64,000 nucleotides of DNA, taken from positions 1-64,000 of the forward strand of contig NZ_PJME01000030.1 in NCBI RefSeq assembly GCF_002954775.1. The letters run 5' to 3'. Shown piece by piece: positions 40,964 to 49,373 of this stretch; position 1 is the stretch's first letter; each line of letters opens with the position of its first letter. Under the pieces are notes generated by a model. It was not told the DNA's origin, searched no databases, and saw nothing but the letters and a program-made list of their open reading frames with translations. Source of the stretch: Streptomyces geranii (GTDB taxonomy: Bacteria > Actinomycetota > Actinomycetes > Streptomycetales > Streptomycetaceae). The translations under genes were made by a program, and so were the position numbers.

Positions 40964-41037
40964 CTCAGGTTGCAGTGCGGCAGAGTGCAGCGCAGTGGGG
41001 TGGGTGGGATGCTCCCTGGACTGGACTGGTAACGGCC

Positions 41038-41991
41038 TCAGGCGTCCAGCGGGGGCGTCCCGTGCGTGTGGAACGACTCGATGGTCTTCAGGCCCCACGC
41101 CTGGCCCTTGGCCCGTTCCGCCTGTGTCCAGGTGATCAGCGGCCAGTCGGGAGCCAGTACCAGGCGCGTCAGCGGGTTGCACAGTTCGACGCGGTTGCCG
41201 CCCGGCTCGTAGACGTACAGGAAGAACGTCTGCTGGATGGCGTGCTTGTGCGGACCCGTCTCGATGTGCACGCCGTTGTCCAGGCACAGGTCGGCCGCGC
41301 GCAGGATGTCCTCGCGGGTGTCCGTGGCGAACGCGATGTGGTGGAGGCGGCCGTTGGAGCCGGACCAGTCCTCCGTGTAGACGATGTCGTACGACTTGTT
41401 GGTGAACGTCAGCCACTGCGCGGCCAGGCGCCCCTCGTCGAGCACGATCTGTTCGGTGGGGCGGGCGCCGAGGACGTGCTGGACGAAGCCCGCGTTCGGT
41501 TCGACCGACTCGGCGAGGAAGTTGACGTGGTCGAGGCGGCGTACGCCTACGCCGGTCGCGGGCTTGGCCTGGGGCTGGTTCTTGAGGCCGGGGCGCAGCT
41601 CGGGCGGCGCCTCGTACCACTCGCTCTCCCAGTAGAGGGCGTACTCGTGGCCGTCGGGGTCGGTGGTGACGTAGAGGGGGCCGAGGCCCGGTTCGTCCTC
41701 GACCCAGCGGCCGGGGCGGCCCGTGTTCTCCGTCTCCTTCACCCTTCGCCGCAGTGCCTCCTCGCTGGAGGCGCGCAGGGCGGTGCGGCGGATGCCGGAG
41801 GTCGGGTGAGCGGTGAGGGTGAGGCTGTGGTGCTCGTAGTCGTCCCAGGTGCGCAGGTACACCGAGTCGCCGGAGCGGCCGTTCTCGGTCAGGCCGAGGA
41901 TCTTGGTGAAGAAGCCGACGCTGGCGTCGAGGTCGGGGGTGAGGAGTTCGACATGGCCGAGGTGGGCGATGTCGCCGAGCGGCGGGGTCAT
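41038..41991 (-). CDS. Type I extradiol ring-cleavage dioxygenase (VOC family)
   Basis: A 317-residue two-domain vicinal-oxygen-chelate enzyme. The three iron ligands are visible in the C-terminal domain: His155 (RLDHVNF), His218 (LHHIAF) and Glu269 (RVELC). It should cleave a catechol-type ring next to a hydroxyl. It ends the gal-like operon, its ATG overlapping galD as ATGA. Downstream enzymes handle oxalomesaconate, normally made by type II (LigB/GalA) dioxygenases, so a type I enzyme here is unusual. The native substrate is not settled. Confidence 0.8.
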   Translation of the reverse strand: MTPPLGDIAHLGHVELLTPDLDASVGFFTKILGLTENGRSGDSVYLRTWDDYEHHSLTLTAHPTSGIRRTALRASSEEALRRRVKETENTGRPGRWVEDEPGLGPLYVTTDPDGHEYALYWESEWYEAPPELRPGLKNQPQAKPATGVGVRRLDHVNFLAESVEPNAGFVQHVLGARPTEQIVLDEGRLAAQWLTFTNKSYDIVYTEDWSGSNGRLHHIAFATDTREDILRAADLCLDNGVHIETGPHKHAIQQTFFLYVYEPGGNRVELCNPLTRLVLAPDWPLITWTQAERAKGQAWGLKTIESFHTHGTPPLDA

Positions 41992-43163
41992 CGGCTGCTC
42001 CTGTCGGTGTGGGGGGCGGTAGCGGGCGGGGTGGCAGGACGGGGGAAGACCGTGCCGTCGAAGATCTTGCGGGCGGTGCGGACGACGCCGGTGCGGAGCG
42101 CCACCGGGGCCGGGCCGTCGGCGGCAGCCGCAACTCCAGTCCCGGCCCCGGCTCTGGTTCCGGCCCCAGCGGCCGGTGCGATGGAGACCTCGGTGTCGAC
42201 GTCCAGGAACCCGGTGGGATGTTCGATGCGCAGCGGGGCGTCGTCCTGGGCCGGGAGACTCGCCACCCCCTCCCCCACGCCACCCGGAATGCGCAGGCCC
42301 GCCGCGACACTCGCCGCGCCCAGCACGCCGATCGCCGTGTGGCAGCGGACCGGGATGAAGGTGCGGGTCATGACGGCACCGCCGTGCGCGGGCGGGGCGA
42401 GCAGGCTGAGCTTGGGTACGGTCGTCGCCGAGACATCGCCGAGGCCCATCAACCTGCCCGCCGCCAGGCGGAGTTCGTGCAGGCGTTCGTTGAGGGTGAC
42501 GTTCTCCTCCAGGTCCCCCGGTTCCTCGTAGCCGGTGACGCCGAGGGCGGCGGCGGCGATCAGTACGGTCGGCATGCCGTTGTCGACGCAGGTCACCGGT
42601 ACATCGGCTATGACGTCCCGTACCCGGCCGGTCGGCAGCAGGGGACCGCTCCCCCGCCCGAAGCCGATGGTCACCGGGGCGGCCGTGCCGGGCACACCGG
42701 AGATCTCCGTCGTGCCTTCGTAGACGACGCGCCCGTCGGCCGTGGGGAAGGTCGCGGTGGCGTGGTCGCCGCTGTTGACCATGCGGATGCGTACGGAGGC
42801 CGACTCCCCCTTCGCCACCACCAGTCCGCGTTCCACCGCGAACGGGCCGACGCCCGCGAGCAGGTTGCCGCAGTTCTGACGGTCGGTCACCTCCGGCCGG
42901 TCCACGCCGACTTGGAGGAACAGGTAGTCGACGTCGGCCTCGTCGTCGGCCGAGCGGGAGACGACGGCCACCTTGCTGGTGAGGGGGTGTGCTCCGCCGA
43001 GGCCGTCGATCTGGCGGGGGTCGGGGCTGCCCATGACCCGCAGCAGCAGTTCGTCCCGGGCGGCCGGGTCGGCCGGGAGGTCCTCGGCGAGGAAGTAGGC
43101 GCCCTTGGAGGTGCCGCCGCGCATCAGCATGCAGCGCAGGCCCTCCCCCGAGCCGGCGCTCAT
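41988..43163 (-). CDS. galD: 4-oxalomesaconate tautomerase (PrpF/GalD family)
   Basis: A 391-residue PrpF-family isomerase. The N-terminal CMLMRGGTSKGAYF, IDGLGGAHPLTSKVA and the catalytic Cys in RQNCGNLL are visible. GalD converts the keto and enol forms of 4-oxalomesaconate. The interior Ala/Gly-rich stretch near residue 340 (AAGAGTRAGAGTGVAAAADG) looks like an insertion. Overlaps of 4 nt with the aldolase and the dioxygenase genes show tight coupling. Confidence 0.75.
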   Translation of the reverse strand: MSAGSGEGLRCMLMRGGTSKGAYFLAEDLPADPAARDELLLRVMGSPDPRQIDGLGGAHPLTSKVAVVSRSADDEADVDYLFLQVGVDRPEVTDRQNCGNLLAGVGPFAVERGLVVAKGESASVRIRMVNSGDHATATFPTADGRVVYEGTTEISGVPGTAAPVTIGFGRGSGPLLPTGRVRDVIADVPVTCVDNGMPTVLIAAAALGVTGYEEPGDLEENVTLNERLHELRLAAGRLMGLGDVSATTVPKLSLLAPPAHGGAVMTRTFIPVRCHTAIGVLGAASVAAGLRIPGGVGEGVASLPAQDDAPLRIEHPTGFLDVDTEVSIAPAAGAGTRAGAGTGVAAAADGPAPVALRTGVVRTARKIFDGTVFPRPATPPATAPHTDRSSR

Positions 43164-43870
43164 GAGTCGGCTCCGCCGCGGACGTACTCCTCGTACGACT
43201 GGTAGGTGACGCCGAGCCGTACGAGGGTCTCGCGCAGCCCGTACCGGTCCAGGCCCAACTGGCCGTCGGCGAAGGCGAGTCGGGACGCCTCCTCCTTCGC
43301 GATGCGGGCCTCTGACGCCTTGACCGCCTCGGCCGAGCGCAGCCGGGGGACGACCATCACGCCGTCGTCGTCCGCGATGATCACGTCACCGGGGCGGATC
43401 TGCTGGCCGCCCACGACGACCGGGACGTTCACCGAGCCGCCCGTCGCCTTCACTGTGCCCTGGGCGGACACGGCCGCCGACCAGACGGGGAAGTCCATGG
43501 CGCGCAGTTCGGCGGTGTCGCGTACACCGGTGTTGATGACCAGGCCGCGTACGCCCCGGTGGCGGAGCGCGGTGGCGAAGAGTTCGCCGAACAGGCCGTC
43601 CGTGCAGGGGGAGGTGGTGGTGACGACCAGGATGTCGCCCTCGGCGCACTGTTCGACTGCTGCGTGGATCATGAGGTTGTCGCCGGGCCAGCACAGGGCG
43701 GTGACGGCGGTGCCCGCGATGCGTACGTCCTGCTGGATGGGGCGCAGGTGCGGGCCGAGGAGGCCGGTGCGGCCCAGGGCCTCGTGGACGGTGGCGACGC
43801 CGTGGCCGGCCAGTGTCTCGACGTCCGCCGCGGCTGCGCGCGGTGGGTTGGTGACGATGATGCCGCTCAT
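43160..43870 (-). CDS. 4-carboxy-4-hydroxy-2-oxoadipate aldolase (RraA-like)
   Basis: A 236-residue RraA-fold class II aldolase of the LigK/GalC type. It splits 4-carboxy-4-hydroxy-2-oxoadipate into pyruvate and oxaloacetate. The core has CWPGDNLMIHAAVEQ, the GLVINTGVRDTAEL segment with substrate-binding Arg/Asp, and IIADDDGVMVVP. It is coupled to galB (ATGA at 43867-43870) and galD. Position and family agree with the last step of the gallate/protocatechuate meta pathway. Confidence 0.8.
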   Translation of the reverse strand: MSGIIVTNPPRAAAADVETLAGHGVATVHEALGRTGLLGPHLRPIQQDVRIAGTAVTALCWPGDNLMIHAAVEQCAEGDILVVTTTSPCTDGLFGELFATALRHRGVRGLVINTGVRDTAELRAMDFPVWSAAVSAQGTVKATGGSVNVPVVVGGQQIRPGDVIIADDDGVMVVPRLRSAEAVKASEARIAKEEASRLAFADGQLGLDRYGLRETLVRLGVTYQSYEEYVRGGADS

Positions 43871-44616
43871 GCCAGTTCCTCCGTGACCTGCGGGTAGGGG
43901 CGCATATAGGCCTCGCCGTAAGTGGTGTGCGGCAGGCCGAGGTTGGGGCCCGCGTTGCGCTTGAGCTGGACTCCGCGCCGCTTGGCGAGGTCGGTGTAGT
44001 AGTCCCACAGGTGCTGTTGGGCGGACAGGCACTCCATGGCCTTGCGCTTGGTGTCGAACACCGGGGTGATGTCGAGCAGTACCTGCGGGGTGAAGTCGCA
44101 CATCTCCGGCTGGTGGGGTTCGAAGAAGAACACCGGTGGTGCGCCCAGGACTTCGCCGGGGGCCGGGTAGCCGATGGCCTGCGCGAGGATGCGCGCGTCG
44201 AGGGCCATCCGGGCGGCGGCCGGGTGGTCGGCGTTGTAGGGGTCGGCGAGCGGGTGGGTGAGGACGACGTCGGGTTGCGTGTCGCGGTAGATGGCGACCA
44301 GCTTGTCGGTCAACTCGGGGGTGGCCAGAAGGGGATAGTCGCCGGCGTCGAGGAAGCGGACCTCGGCGCCGAGTGCGGCGGCGGCCTGCTCGGCCTCGGT
44401 CCGGCGTATCCCCTTGATCTCCTCCAGCGATTTACCCTCCCGCCAGGCCTTGGCGGACTCACCGCGCTCCCCGTACGAGAGGCAGGCGATGACGACCTTC
44501 TCGCCCCGGGAGGCCGCCAGCGCGATGGCACCTCCCGCCCGCCAGACGAAGTCACCGGCGTGCGCGCTGATCACCAGTGTCGAGCGAGCGGCTGCGGGCG
44601 CCGCACCTTGTGTCAT
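43867..44616 (-). CDS. galB: 4-oxalomesaconate hydratase (PIG-L/LmbE family, GalB-like)
   Basis: A 249-residue PIG-L family zinc protein. Metal-site segments are SAHAGDFVWRAGG near the N-terminus and ADHPAAARM in the middle. Pseudomonas GalB, a hydratase in spite of its deacetylase-like fold, is the precedent. Together with galD and the aldolase it makes the full route from oxalomesaconate to pyruvate and oxaloacetate. ATG 44616 has AAGGAG 9 nt upstream. Confidence 0.75.
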   Translation of the reverse strand: MTQGAAPAAARSTLVISAHAGDFVWRAGGAIALAASRGEKVVIACLSYGERGESAKAWREGKSLEEIKGIRRTEAEQAAAALGAEVRFLDAGDYPLLATPELTDKLVAIYRDTQPDVVLTHPLADPYNADHPAAARMALDARILAQAIGYPAPGEVLGAPPVFFFEPHQPEMCDFTPQVLLDITPVFDTKRKAMECLSAQQHLWDYYTDLAKRRGVQLKRNAGPNLGLPHTTYGEAYMRPYPQVTEELA

Positions 44617-44700
44617 TGCAGAAATCTCCTTGGTGGACAGGACGTCGGGCCCACCTCGGCGAAGTCGTCCACGCGACGCGCGGTTCGTACGACGGACGTA

Positions 44701-44770
44701 CGACACGCGCCGGCACACGCCGGCACGCACTCACACGTACTGGCACGTACTCACACGTACCGGCACGTGT
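44701..44770. repeat. Seven tandem decamers between gntR and galB
   Basis: Seven in-phase 10-bp units (CGACACGCGC, CGGCACACGC, CGGCACGCAC, TCACACGTAC, TGGCACGTAC, TCACACGTAC, CGGCACGTGT) share a CAC(G)-core. The unit length again equals about one helix turn, as at 26491-26530. It touches the gntR stop codon and precedes galB by 85 nt. A regulatory or RNA role is possible; no long hairpin is evident. Confidence 0.55.
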
Positions 44771-45420
44771 TATTCGCGCAGCGCGGCGATCACGCTCGTG
44801 AGATGGGCGCGAGCAGCCGCTTCGGCCGCCTGCGGGTCCCTGGCCGTGATCGTCTCGACCATGGCCAGGTGTTCGCCCAGGGACCGCTGGGGACGCCCCG
44901 GTCGCAGCGCGAGCTGGAAACGGTGGCGCACCAACTGGGCGTTGAGCTTCTCCAGCAGTTCCACGGCCGTCCGCTGGCCGGAGAACTGCCTGATCCGGGC
45001 GTGCAGTTCCTGGTTGAGTTCGGAGTAGGTGACCGGCTCGCCGTCGGCGACGGCCTTGGTCATCGCCCGGCCGATGGTGGTCAGTTGGGCCAGTTCGTCG
45101 TCGGTGGCGGCGACAGCGGCCTTGGCCGCACACAGCCCTTCGAGGACCATCCGGCATTCGGTGATCGCGACCGCCTCCTCCACGGTCACCACCCGCACCC
45201 GCGAGCCTCGGTTGCGGATCCGTTCGACGAGTCCCTCCGACTCCAGCTCGATCAGCGCCGCCCGGACGCTGGCCCGTGTCACACCGAACTGCTCGGCGAG
45301 TTCGTTCTCCACCAGCCGCTGGGCCGGTGCCATGTCGCCGCGCAGGATCGCCTGCCGCAGCCGCTCCAACGCGTGCTGCCTGGCCTGCTCTCCGGTGCCT
45401 GGACGGGCTTGGTTCGGCAT
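44770..45420 (-). CDS. GntR family regulator (FCD type) of the aromatic operon
   Basis: A 216-residue regulator. The winged helix-turn-helix is at about 15-80 (RLVENELAEQFGVTRASVRA) and the FCD ligand domain follows, with helices ITECRMVLEGLCA and the metal/ligand His in NQELHARI and EHLAM. AGGAGG lies 4 nt before ATG 45420. It starts the gal-like operon and has operator-like sequence at its own promoter and at the MFS promoter. An aromatic acid or its cleavage product is the likely inducer. Confidence 0.85.
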   Translation of the reverse strand: MPNQARPGTGEQARQHALERLRQAILRGDMAPAQRLVENELAEQFGVTRASVRAALIELESEGLVERIRNRGSRVRVVTVEEAVAITECRMVLEGLCAAKAAVAATDDELAQLTTIGRAMTKAVADGEPVTYSELNQELHARIRQFSGQRTAVELLEKLNAQLVRHRFQLALRPGRPQRSLGEHLAMVETITARDPQAAEAAARAHLTSVIAALRE

Positions 45421-45446
45421 GTGCCCTCCTGAGTGAGTGCCTGTCG

Positions 45447-45486
45447 ACGCTAAATCTAGACGGACAACATTGTCAACAATATTGTT
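45447..45486 (-). promoter_or_regulatory. Promoter and operator of gntR
   Basis: TTGACA (45476-45471) and TAGCGT (45452-45447) are 18 nt apart on the minus strand. ATTGTTGACAA (45480-45470) overlaps the -35, and AACAATATTGTT (45475-45486) is a perfect palindrome, with GACAACATTGTC (45463-45474) beside it. This is a compound GntR operator suited to autorepression. Confidence 0.65.
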
Positions 45487-45689
45487 CTCCATGTTCACAC
45501 ACAGTTGACGCACAGTTGACCCGCGATTGGCGCGCACTTGGTCCGCGGTTTACGCGCGGAAAACCGCCGTTACGGCCCTCCGCGCTATCAGGTCAAGCGT
45601 CCCGGACTATTGACTCCATCACCTTCCTGTCGCGATCCTCGTCACAGAATTGCGCGCGCCATGACAACCCTTGTGCGAGGACGTGAGTG

Positions 45690-47759
45690 ATGACCGAGCC
45701 TGCCTTCCCGCCTCGCCCGCGTCGTGGACGCGGACGCGGCCCCCTGACCGTGCTGCCCCTGCTGCTCGCCGTCCTGTCCCTGATGCTCGGCACCGGACCC
45801 AGCTCGGCGGCAGGCACTGACTGGTGGACGCCCACCGCGCGTCCGACGCCCGACTCGCAGATCAACGTCGCGGGTGAGCCCTTCAAGGGCACCAACTCCG
45901 CGGGCGAGGTACAGGGGTTCGTCGACGCGCACAACCACCTGTTCTCCAACGAGGCCTTCGGCGGCCGGCTGATCTGCGGCAAGGTCTTCTCGACCAGCGG
46001 GATCGCGGACGCCCTCAAGGACTGTCCGGAGCACTACCCGGACGGCACCCTCGCGCTCTTCGACTACATCACCCACGGCGGCGACGGCAAGCACGACCCG
46101 GTCGGCTACCCGACCTTCAAGGACTGGCCCGCGTACGACTCGATGACCCACCAGGCGAACTACTACGCCTGGATCGAGCGCGCCTGGCGCGGCGGTCAGC
46201 GTGTGCTGGTCAACGACCTGGTCACCAACGGGGTGATCTGCTCGATCTACCCGTTCAAGGACCGCAGTTGCGACGAGATGACGTCGATCCGTCTCCAGGC
46301 GAAGCTGACGTACCAGCTGCAGGACTACATCGACGCGCAGTACGGCGGCACGGGCAAGGGCTGGTTCCGGATCGTCACCGACACCGCGCAGGCGCGTGAG
46401 GTGATCAAGGCGGGCAAGCTGGCGGTCGTGCTCGGCGTCGAGACGTCGGAGCCCTTCGGCTGCAAGCAGATCCTGGACATCGCGCAGTGCAGCAAGGCCG
46501 ACATCGACGCCGGTCTGGACGAGTTGTACTCCCTGGGCGTGCGCAGCATGTTCCTGTGCCACAAGTTCGACAACGCGCTGTGCGGGGTGCGGTTCGACGA
46601 GGGCGGGCTCGGTACGGCGATCAACGTCGGCCAGTTCCTGTCCACGGGCACCTTCTGGCAGACGGAGACCTGCACGACCGCGATGCACGACAACCCCATC
46701 GGCGGCGCCACGGCGACCAGCGCGACGGAGGACCTGCCGGACGGCACCGAGCTGCCGACGTACAGCACGACCGCCCAGTGCAACAAGCGCGGGCTCACCA
46801 GTCTCGGTGAGTACGCGGTGCGCGGCATGATGAAGCGCAAGATGATGCTGGAGATCGACCACATGGGCGTCAAGGCGGCCGGCCAGGCGATGGACATCTT
46901 CGCGGCCGAGGCCTACCCGGGCGTCCTCTCCTCGCACAGCTGGATGGACCTCAACTGGACCGACCGGGTCTACGGCCTCGGCGGTTTCATCGCCCAGTAC
47001 ATGCACTCCTCCGAGGAGTTCGTCGCGGAGGCCGCGCGCACCGACGCCCTGCGCACCAAGTACAACGTGGGCTACGGCTACGGCACCGACTTCAACGGGA
47101 TCGGCGACCACCCGGCGCCCCGCGCCACCTCGACGGTGACGTACCCCTTCACGAGTGTCGACGGCGGCTCGGTGATCTCCCGCCAGACCACCGGTGAACG
47201 CACCTGGGACTACAACACCGACGGCGCCGCGCATGTCGGGCTGATCCCGGACTGGATCCAGGACATCAAGCAGACCGGCGGCGCGGACGCGGTGAGCGAC
47301 CTGTTCCGGGGTGCCGAGTCCTATCTCGACACCTGGGGCGCCTCGGAGAACCACAAGGCCGGGGTCAATCTCGCCAAGGGCGTGTCGGCGACGGCGAGTT
47401 CGTCCGAGTCGAACCCGTTCACCAGCTACCAGCCGGGCCGTGCGGTCGACGGCGACTCGGGCACCCGCTGGGCGAGCGACTGGAGCGACGACCAGTGGCT
47501 CCAGCTCGACCTCGGGTCGACGAACCTGGTCAAGCGGGTCACCCTCGACTGGGAGAAGGCCTTCGGCAAGTCGTACCGCGTCGAACTGTCGACGGACGGC
47601 ACGACCTGGCAGACCGCGTGGTCCACGACCGTCGGCGACGGCGGCCTGGACACGGCGCAGTTCACCGGAGTCCCGGCCCGCTATGTGCGCGTCCACGGCC
47701 TGGATCGGGGTACGGACTGGGGATACTCGCTCTACGAAGTGGGTGTCTACAGCACCTGA
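45690..47759 (+). CDS. Secreted metal-dependent hydrolase with F5/8 type C (discoidin) domain
   Basis: A 689-residue exported protein. A signal peptide covers about 1-41. The hydrolase domain begins with VDAHNHLF (His81, His83, the HxH metal motif) and has further candidates at LEIDHMG and GYGTDFNG, as in membrane-dipeptidase or amidohydrolase-like enzymes. From about 555 to the end is a galactose-binding F5/8 C domain (SYQPGRAVDGDSGTRWAS, QLDLG). Such a module targets the enzyme to polysaccharide or the cell surface. The substrate is unknown. An ATG at 45690 follows GAGGAC. Confidence 0.75.
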   Translation: MTEPAFPPRPRRGRGRGPLTVLPLLLAVLSLMLGTGPSSAAGTDWWTPTARPTPDSQINVAGEPFKGTNSAGEVQGFVDAHNHLFSNEAFGGRLICGKVFSTSGIADALKDCPEHYPDGTLALFDYITHGGDGKHDPVGYPTFKDWPAYDSMTHQANYYAWIERAWRGGQRVLVNDLVTNGVICSIYPFKDRSCDEMTSIRLQAKLTYQLQDYIDAQYGGTGKGWFRIVTDTAQAREVIKAGKLAVVLGVETSEPFGCKQILDIAQCSKADIDAGLDELYSLGVRSMFLCHKFDNALCGVRFDEGGLGTAINVGQFLSTGTFWQTETCTTAMHDNPIGGATATSATEDLPDGTELPTYSTTAQCNKRGLTSLGEYAVRGMMKRKMMLEIDHMGVKAAGQAMDIFAAEAYPGVLSSHSWMDLNWTDRVYGLGGFIAQYMHSSEEFVAEAARTDALRTKYNVGYGYGTDFNGIGDHPAPRATSTVTYPFTSVDGGSVISRQTTGERTWDYNTDGAAHVGLIPDWIQDIKQTGGADAVSDLFRGAESYLDTWGASENHKAGVNLAKGVSATASSSESNPFTSYQPGRAVDGDSGTRWASDWSDDQWLQLDLGSTNLVKRVTLDWEKAFGKSYRVELSTDGTTWQTAWSTTVGDGGLDTAQFTGVPARYVRVHGLDRGTDWGYSLYEVGVYST

Positions 47760-47781
47760 GTTCCGCATCTAGGGGGAGTTC

Positions 47782-48375
47782 ATGGCACGCAAGCCGTCGG
47801 CCGAGCGGCGCCGGCAGCTGACCGAGGCGGCCATCCGCGCGATGACCCGGGACGGCGTCCCCAGGACGACGACCCGGTCCATCGCGGCCGAGGCGGGCGT
47901 GTCACTGAGCGTCTTCCACTACTGCTTCGACTCCAAGCAGGCCCTGATCGAGTCGGTCATGACGACGATCACGGACCACACGGTCGACGTGGTGCGCGAG
48001 GCGATCCAGCCGCAGGAGACCCTCCAGGAGACGGTCCGGGCCGGCTTCAGGGCGTACTGGGACCATGTGGCCGCCCATCCGGGCGAGCACATGCTGACGT
48101 ACGAACTCACCCAGTACGCCCTGCGCGAGCCGGGGTTCGCGCACCTGGCCCGCCGCCAGTACGAGCTGTACGCGGACGCGTACGCCGGTCTGCTGGAGCA
48201 GCTGCGCGAGAGCATGGGCTTCGAACTGAGCGTGCCCGTCCCGGTGTTGGCCCGCTACCTGGCCGCGATGACGGACGGGCTGACCCTCAACTTCCTCGCC
48301 CTGGGCGACGAGAAGGCCTGCGCGGACATCCTCGACACGGTCACCGACCATGTGGCCTCCCTCGTACGGGAGTAG
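47782..48375 (+). CDS. TetR family regulator
   Basis: A 197-residue repressor. Residues about 12-55 are the helix-turn-helix (TRSIAAEAGVSLSVFHYCFD), and a TetR_C-type ligand domain follows. GGGGGAG precedes the ATG at 47782, 22 nt after the secreted hydrolase stop, so the two may be co-transcribed. It may regulate the hydrolase or the convergent EamA exporter. The ligand is unknown. Confidence 0.85.
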   Translation: MARKPSAERRRQLTEAAIRAMTRDGVPRTTTRSIAAEAGVSLSVFHYCFDSKQALIESVMTTITDHTVDVVREAIQPQETLQETVRAGFRAYWDHVAAHPGEHMLTYELTQYALREPGFAHLARRQYELYADAYAGLLEQLRESMGFELSVPVPVLARYLAAMTDGLTLNFLALGDEKACADILDTVTDHVASLVRE

Positions 48376-48402
48376 CCGGTAAGGGAGTTGGGACCGCCCG
48401 CC

Positions 48403-49305
48403 CTACTTCTGCGAGGTGAGGATGCTTACGGCATTGGCGGCGACGATCGCCCCGATACTCGCCCACTCCAGGGCGCCGAGCCCCTCCCCCAGGCCGATCC
48501 AGCCGACCAGGGCGGCCATGACCGGGTTGACGCTCATGAACAGGCCGAAGGCGCGGGCCGGTACCCGGCGCAGGGTGAACATGTCGGCGAGGTAGGGCAC
48601 GGCCGAGGCGAGCACCCCGGCGACGACGGCGTACCCGACGGCCGCCGGGGTCGGCGGACGCTCGGCGACCAGGACGATCCCGACCGGCAGGAAGAGCAGC
48701 GCGGAGACGCCCGCGGCGGCGGCCGAGCCCTCCGCTCCGGGCAGCCGCCGTCCGATCGCCCGGTTGAGCAGGATGTACGAGGCCCAGCAGGCGGCGGCAA
48801 GCAGCCCGAGGCCCATGCCGAGGTAGTCGGCGGACGGCTGGGGGCGCAGCAGGGCGACGACCCCGGCCGCGGCGATCAGCGCGCAGCAGGCGTCCACGCG
48901 CCGCCGGGTGGCCGCCAGCGCGACGGCGAGCGGCCCGAGGAACTCCAGGGTCACCGCGAGGCCGAGGCCGATCCGGTCGATGGCGGTGTACAAGGACAGG
49001 TTCATCGTCCCGAAGACCAGGGCCAGCAGGAGTACGGGTCCCCACTGGGCGCGGGTGAAGGCGCGCAGACGGGGCCGGGCGACGGCGAACAGGACGAGGG
49101 CGGCGACGTACTGGCGGACGGCCACGACGCCGATCGGGCCGAGCACCGGGAAGGCGAGGGAGCCGGTGGCGGCGCCGACCTGGTTGGTCAGGCCGCTGCC
49201 GAGCATGACGGCCACGCCGGTGAGCTTCCCGGTGCGGGGCTCCGGGGGCGCGGGGATGGCGACGCCGCTGGATGCGGCTGCGGTGTGTGCGGGGCCTGCG
49301 GTCAT
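48403..49305 (-). CDS. EamA/DMT family exporter
   Basis: A 300-residue drug/metabolite transporter with ten predicted spans and two EamA repeats (about 28-155 and 165-298). The C-terminal repeat has SVNPVMAALVGWIGLGE, typical of RhtA-like amino-acid or metabolite exporters. It is divergent from a LysR gene with 68 nt between starts, so that regulator is the likely controller. Confidence 0.85.
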   Translation of the reverse strand: MTAGPAHTAAASSGVAIPAPPEPRTGKLTGVAVMLGSGLTNQVGAATGSLAFPVLGPIGVVAVRQYVAALVLFAVARPRLRAFTRAQWGPVLLLALVFGTMNLSLYTAIDRIGLGLAVTLEFLGPLAVALAATRRRVDACCALIAAAGVVALLRPQPSADYLGMGLGLLAAACWASYILLNRAIGRRLPGAEGSAAAAGVSALLFLPVGIVLVAERPPTPAAVGYAVVAGVLASAVPYLADMFTLRRVPARAFGLFMSVNPVMAALVGWIGLGEGLGALEWASIGAIVAANAVSILTSQK

Positions 49306-49373
49306 ACGCCGATCGTGTGCCGGTCCCGTCGATGCGCAAAATGCATGGGCTTCACCATCTATACGCTGGAGTC

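Noticed and set aside
44701..44770. CRISPR-like array
   Set aside because: Units are 10 bp with no spacers; no cas genes are seen. It is a tandem repeat.
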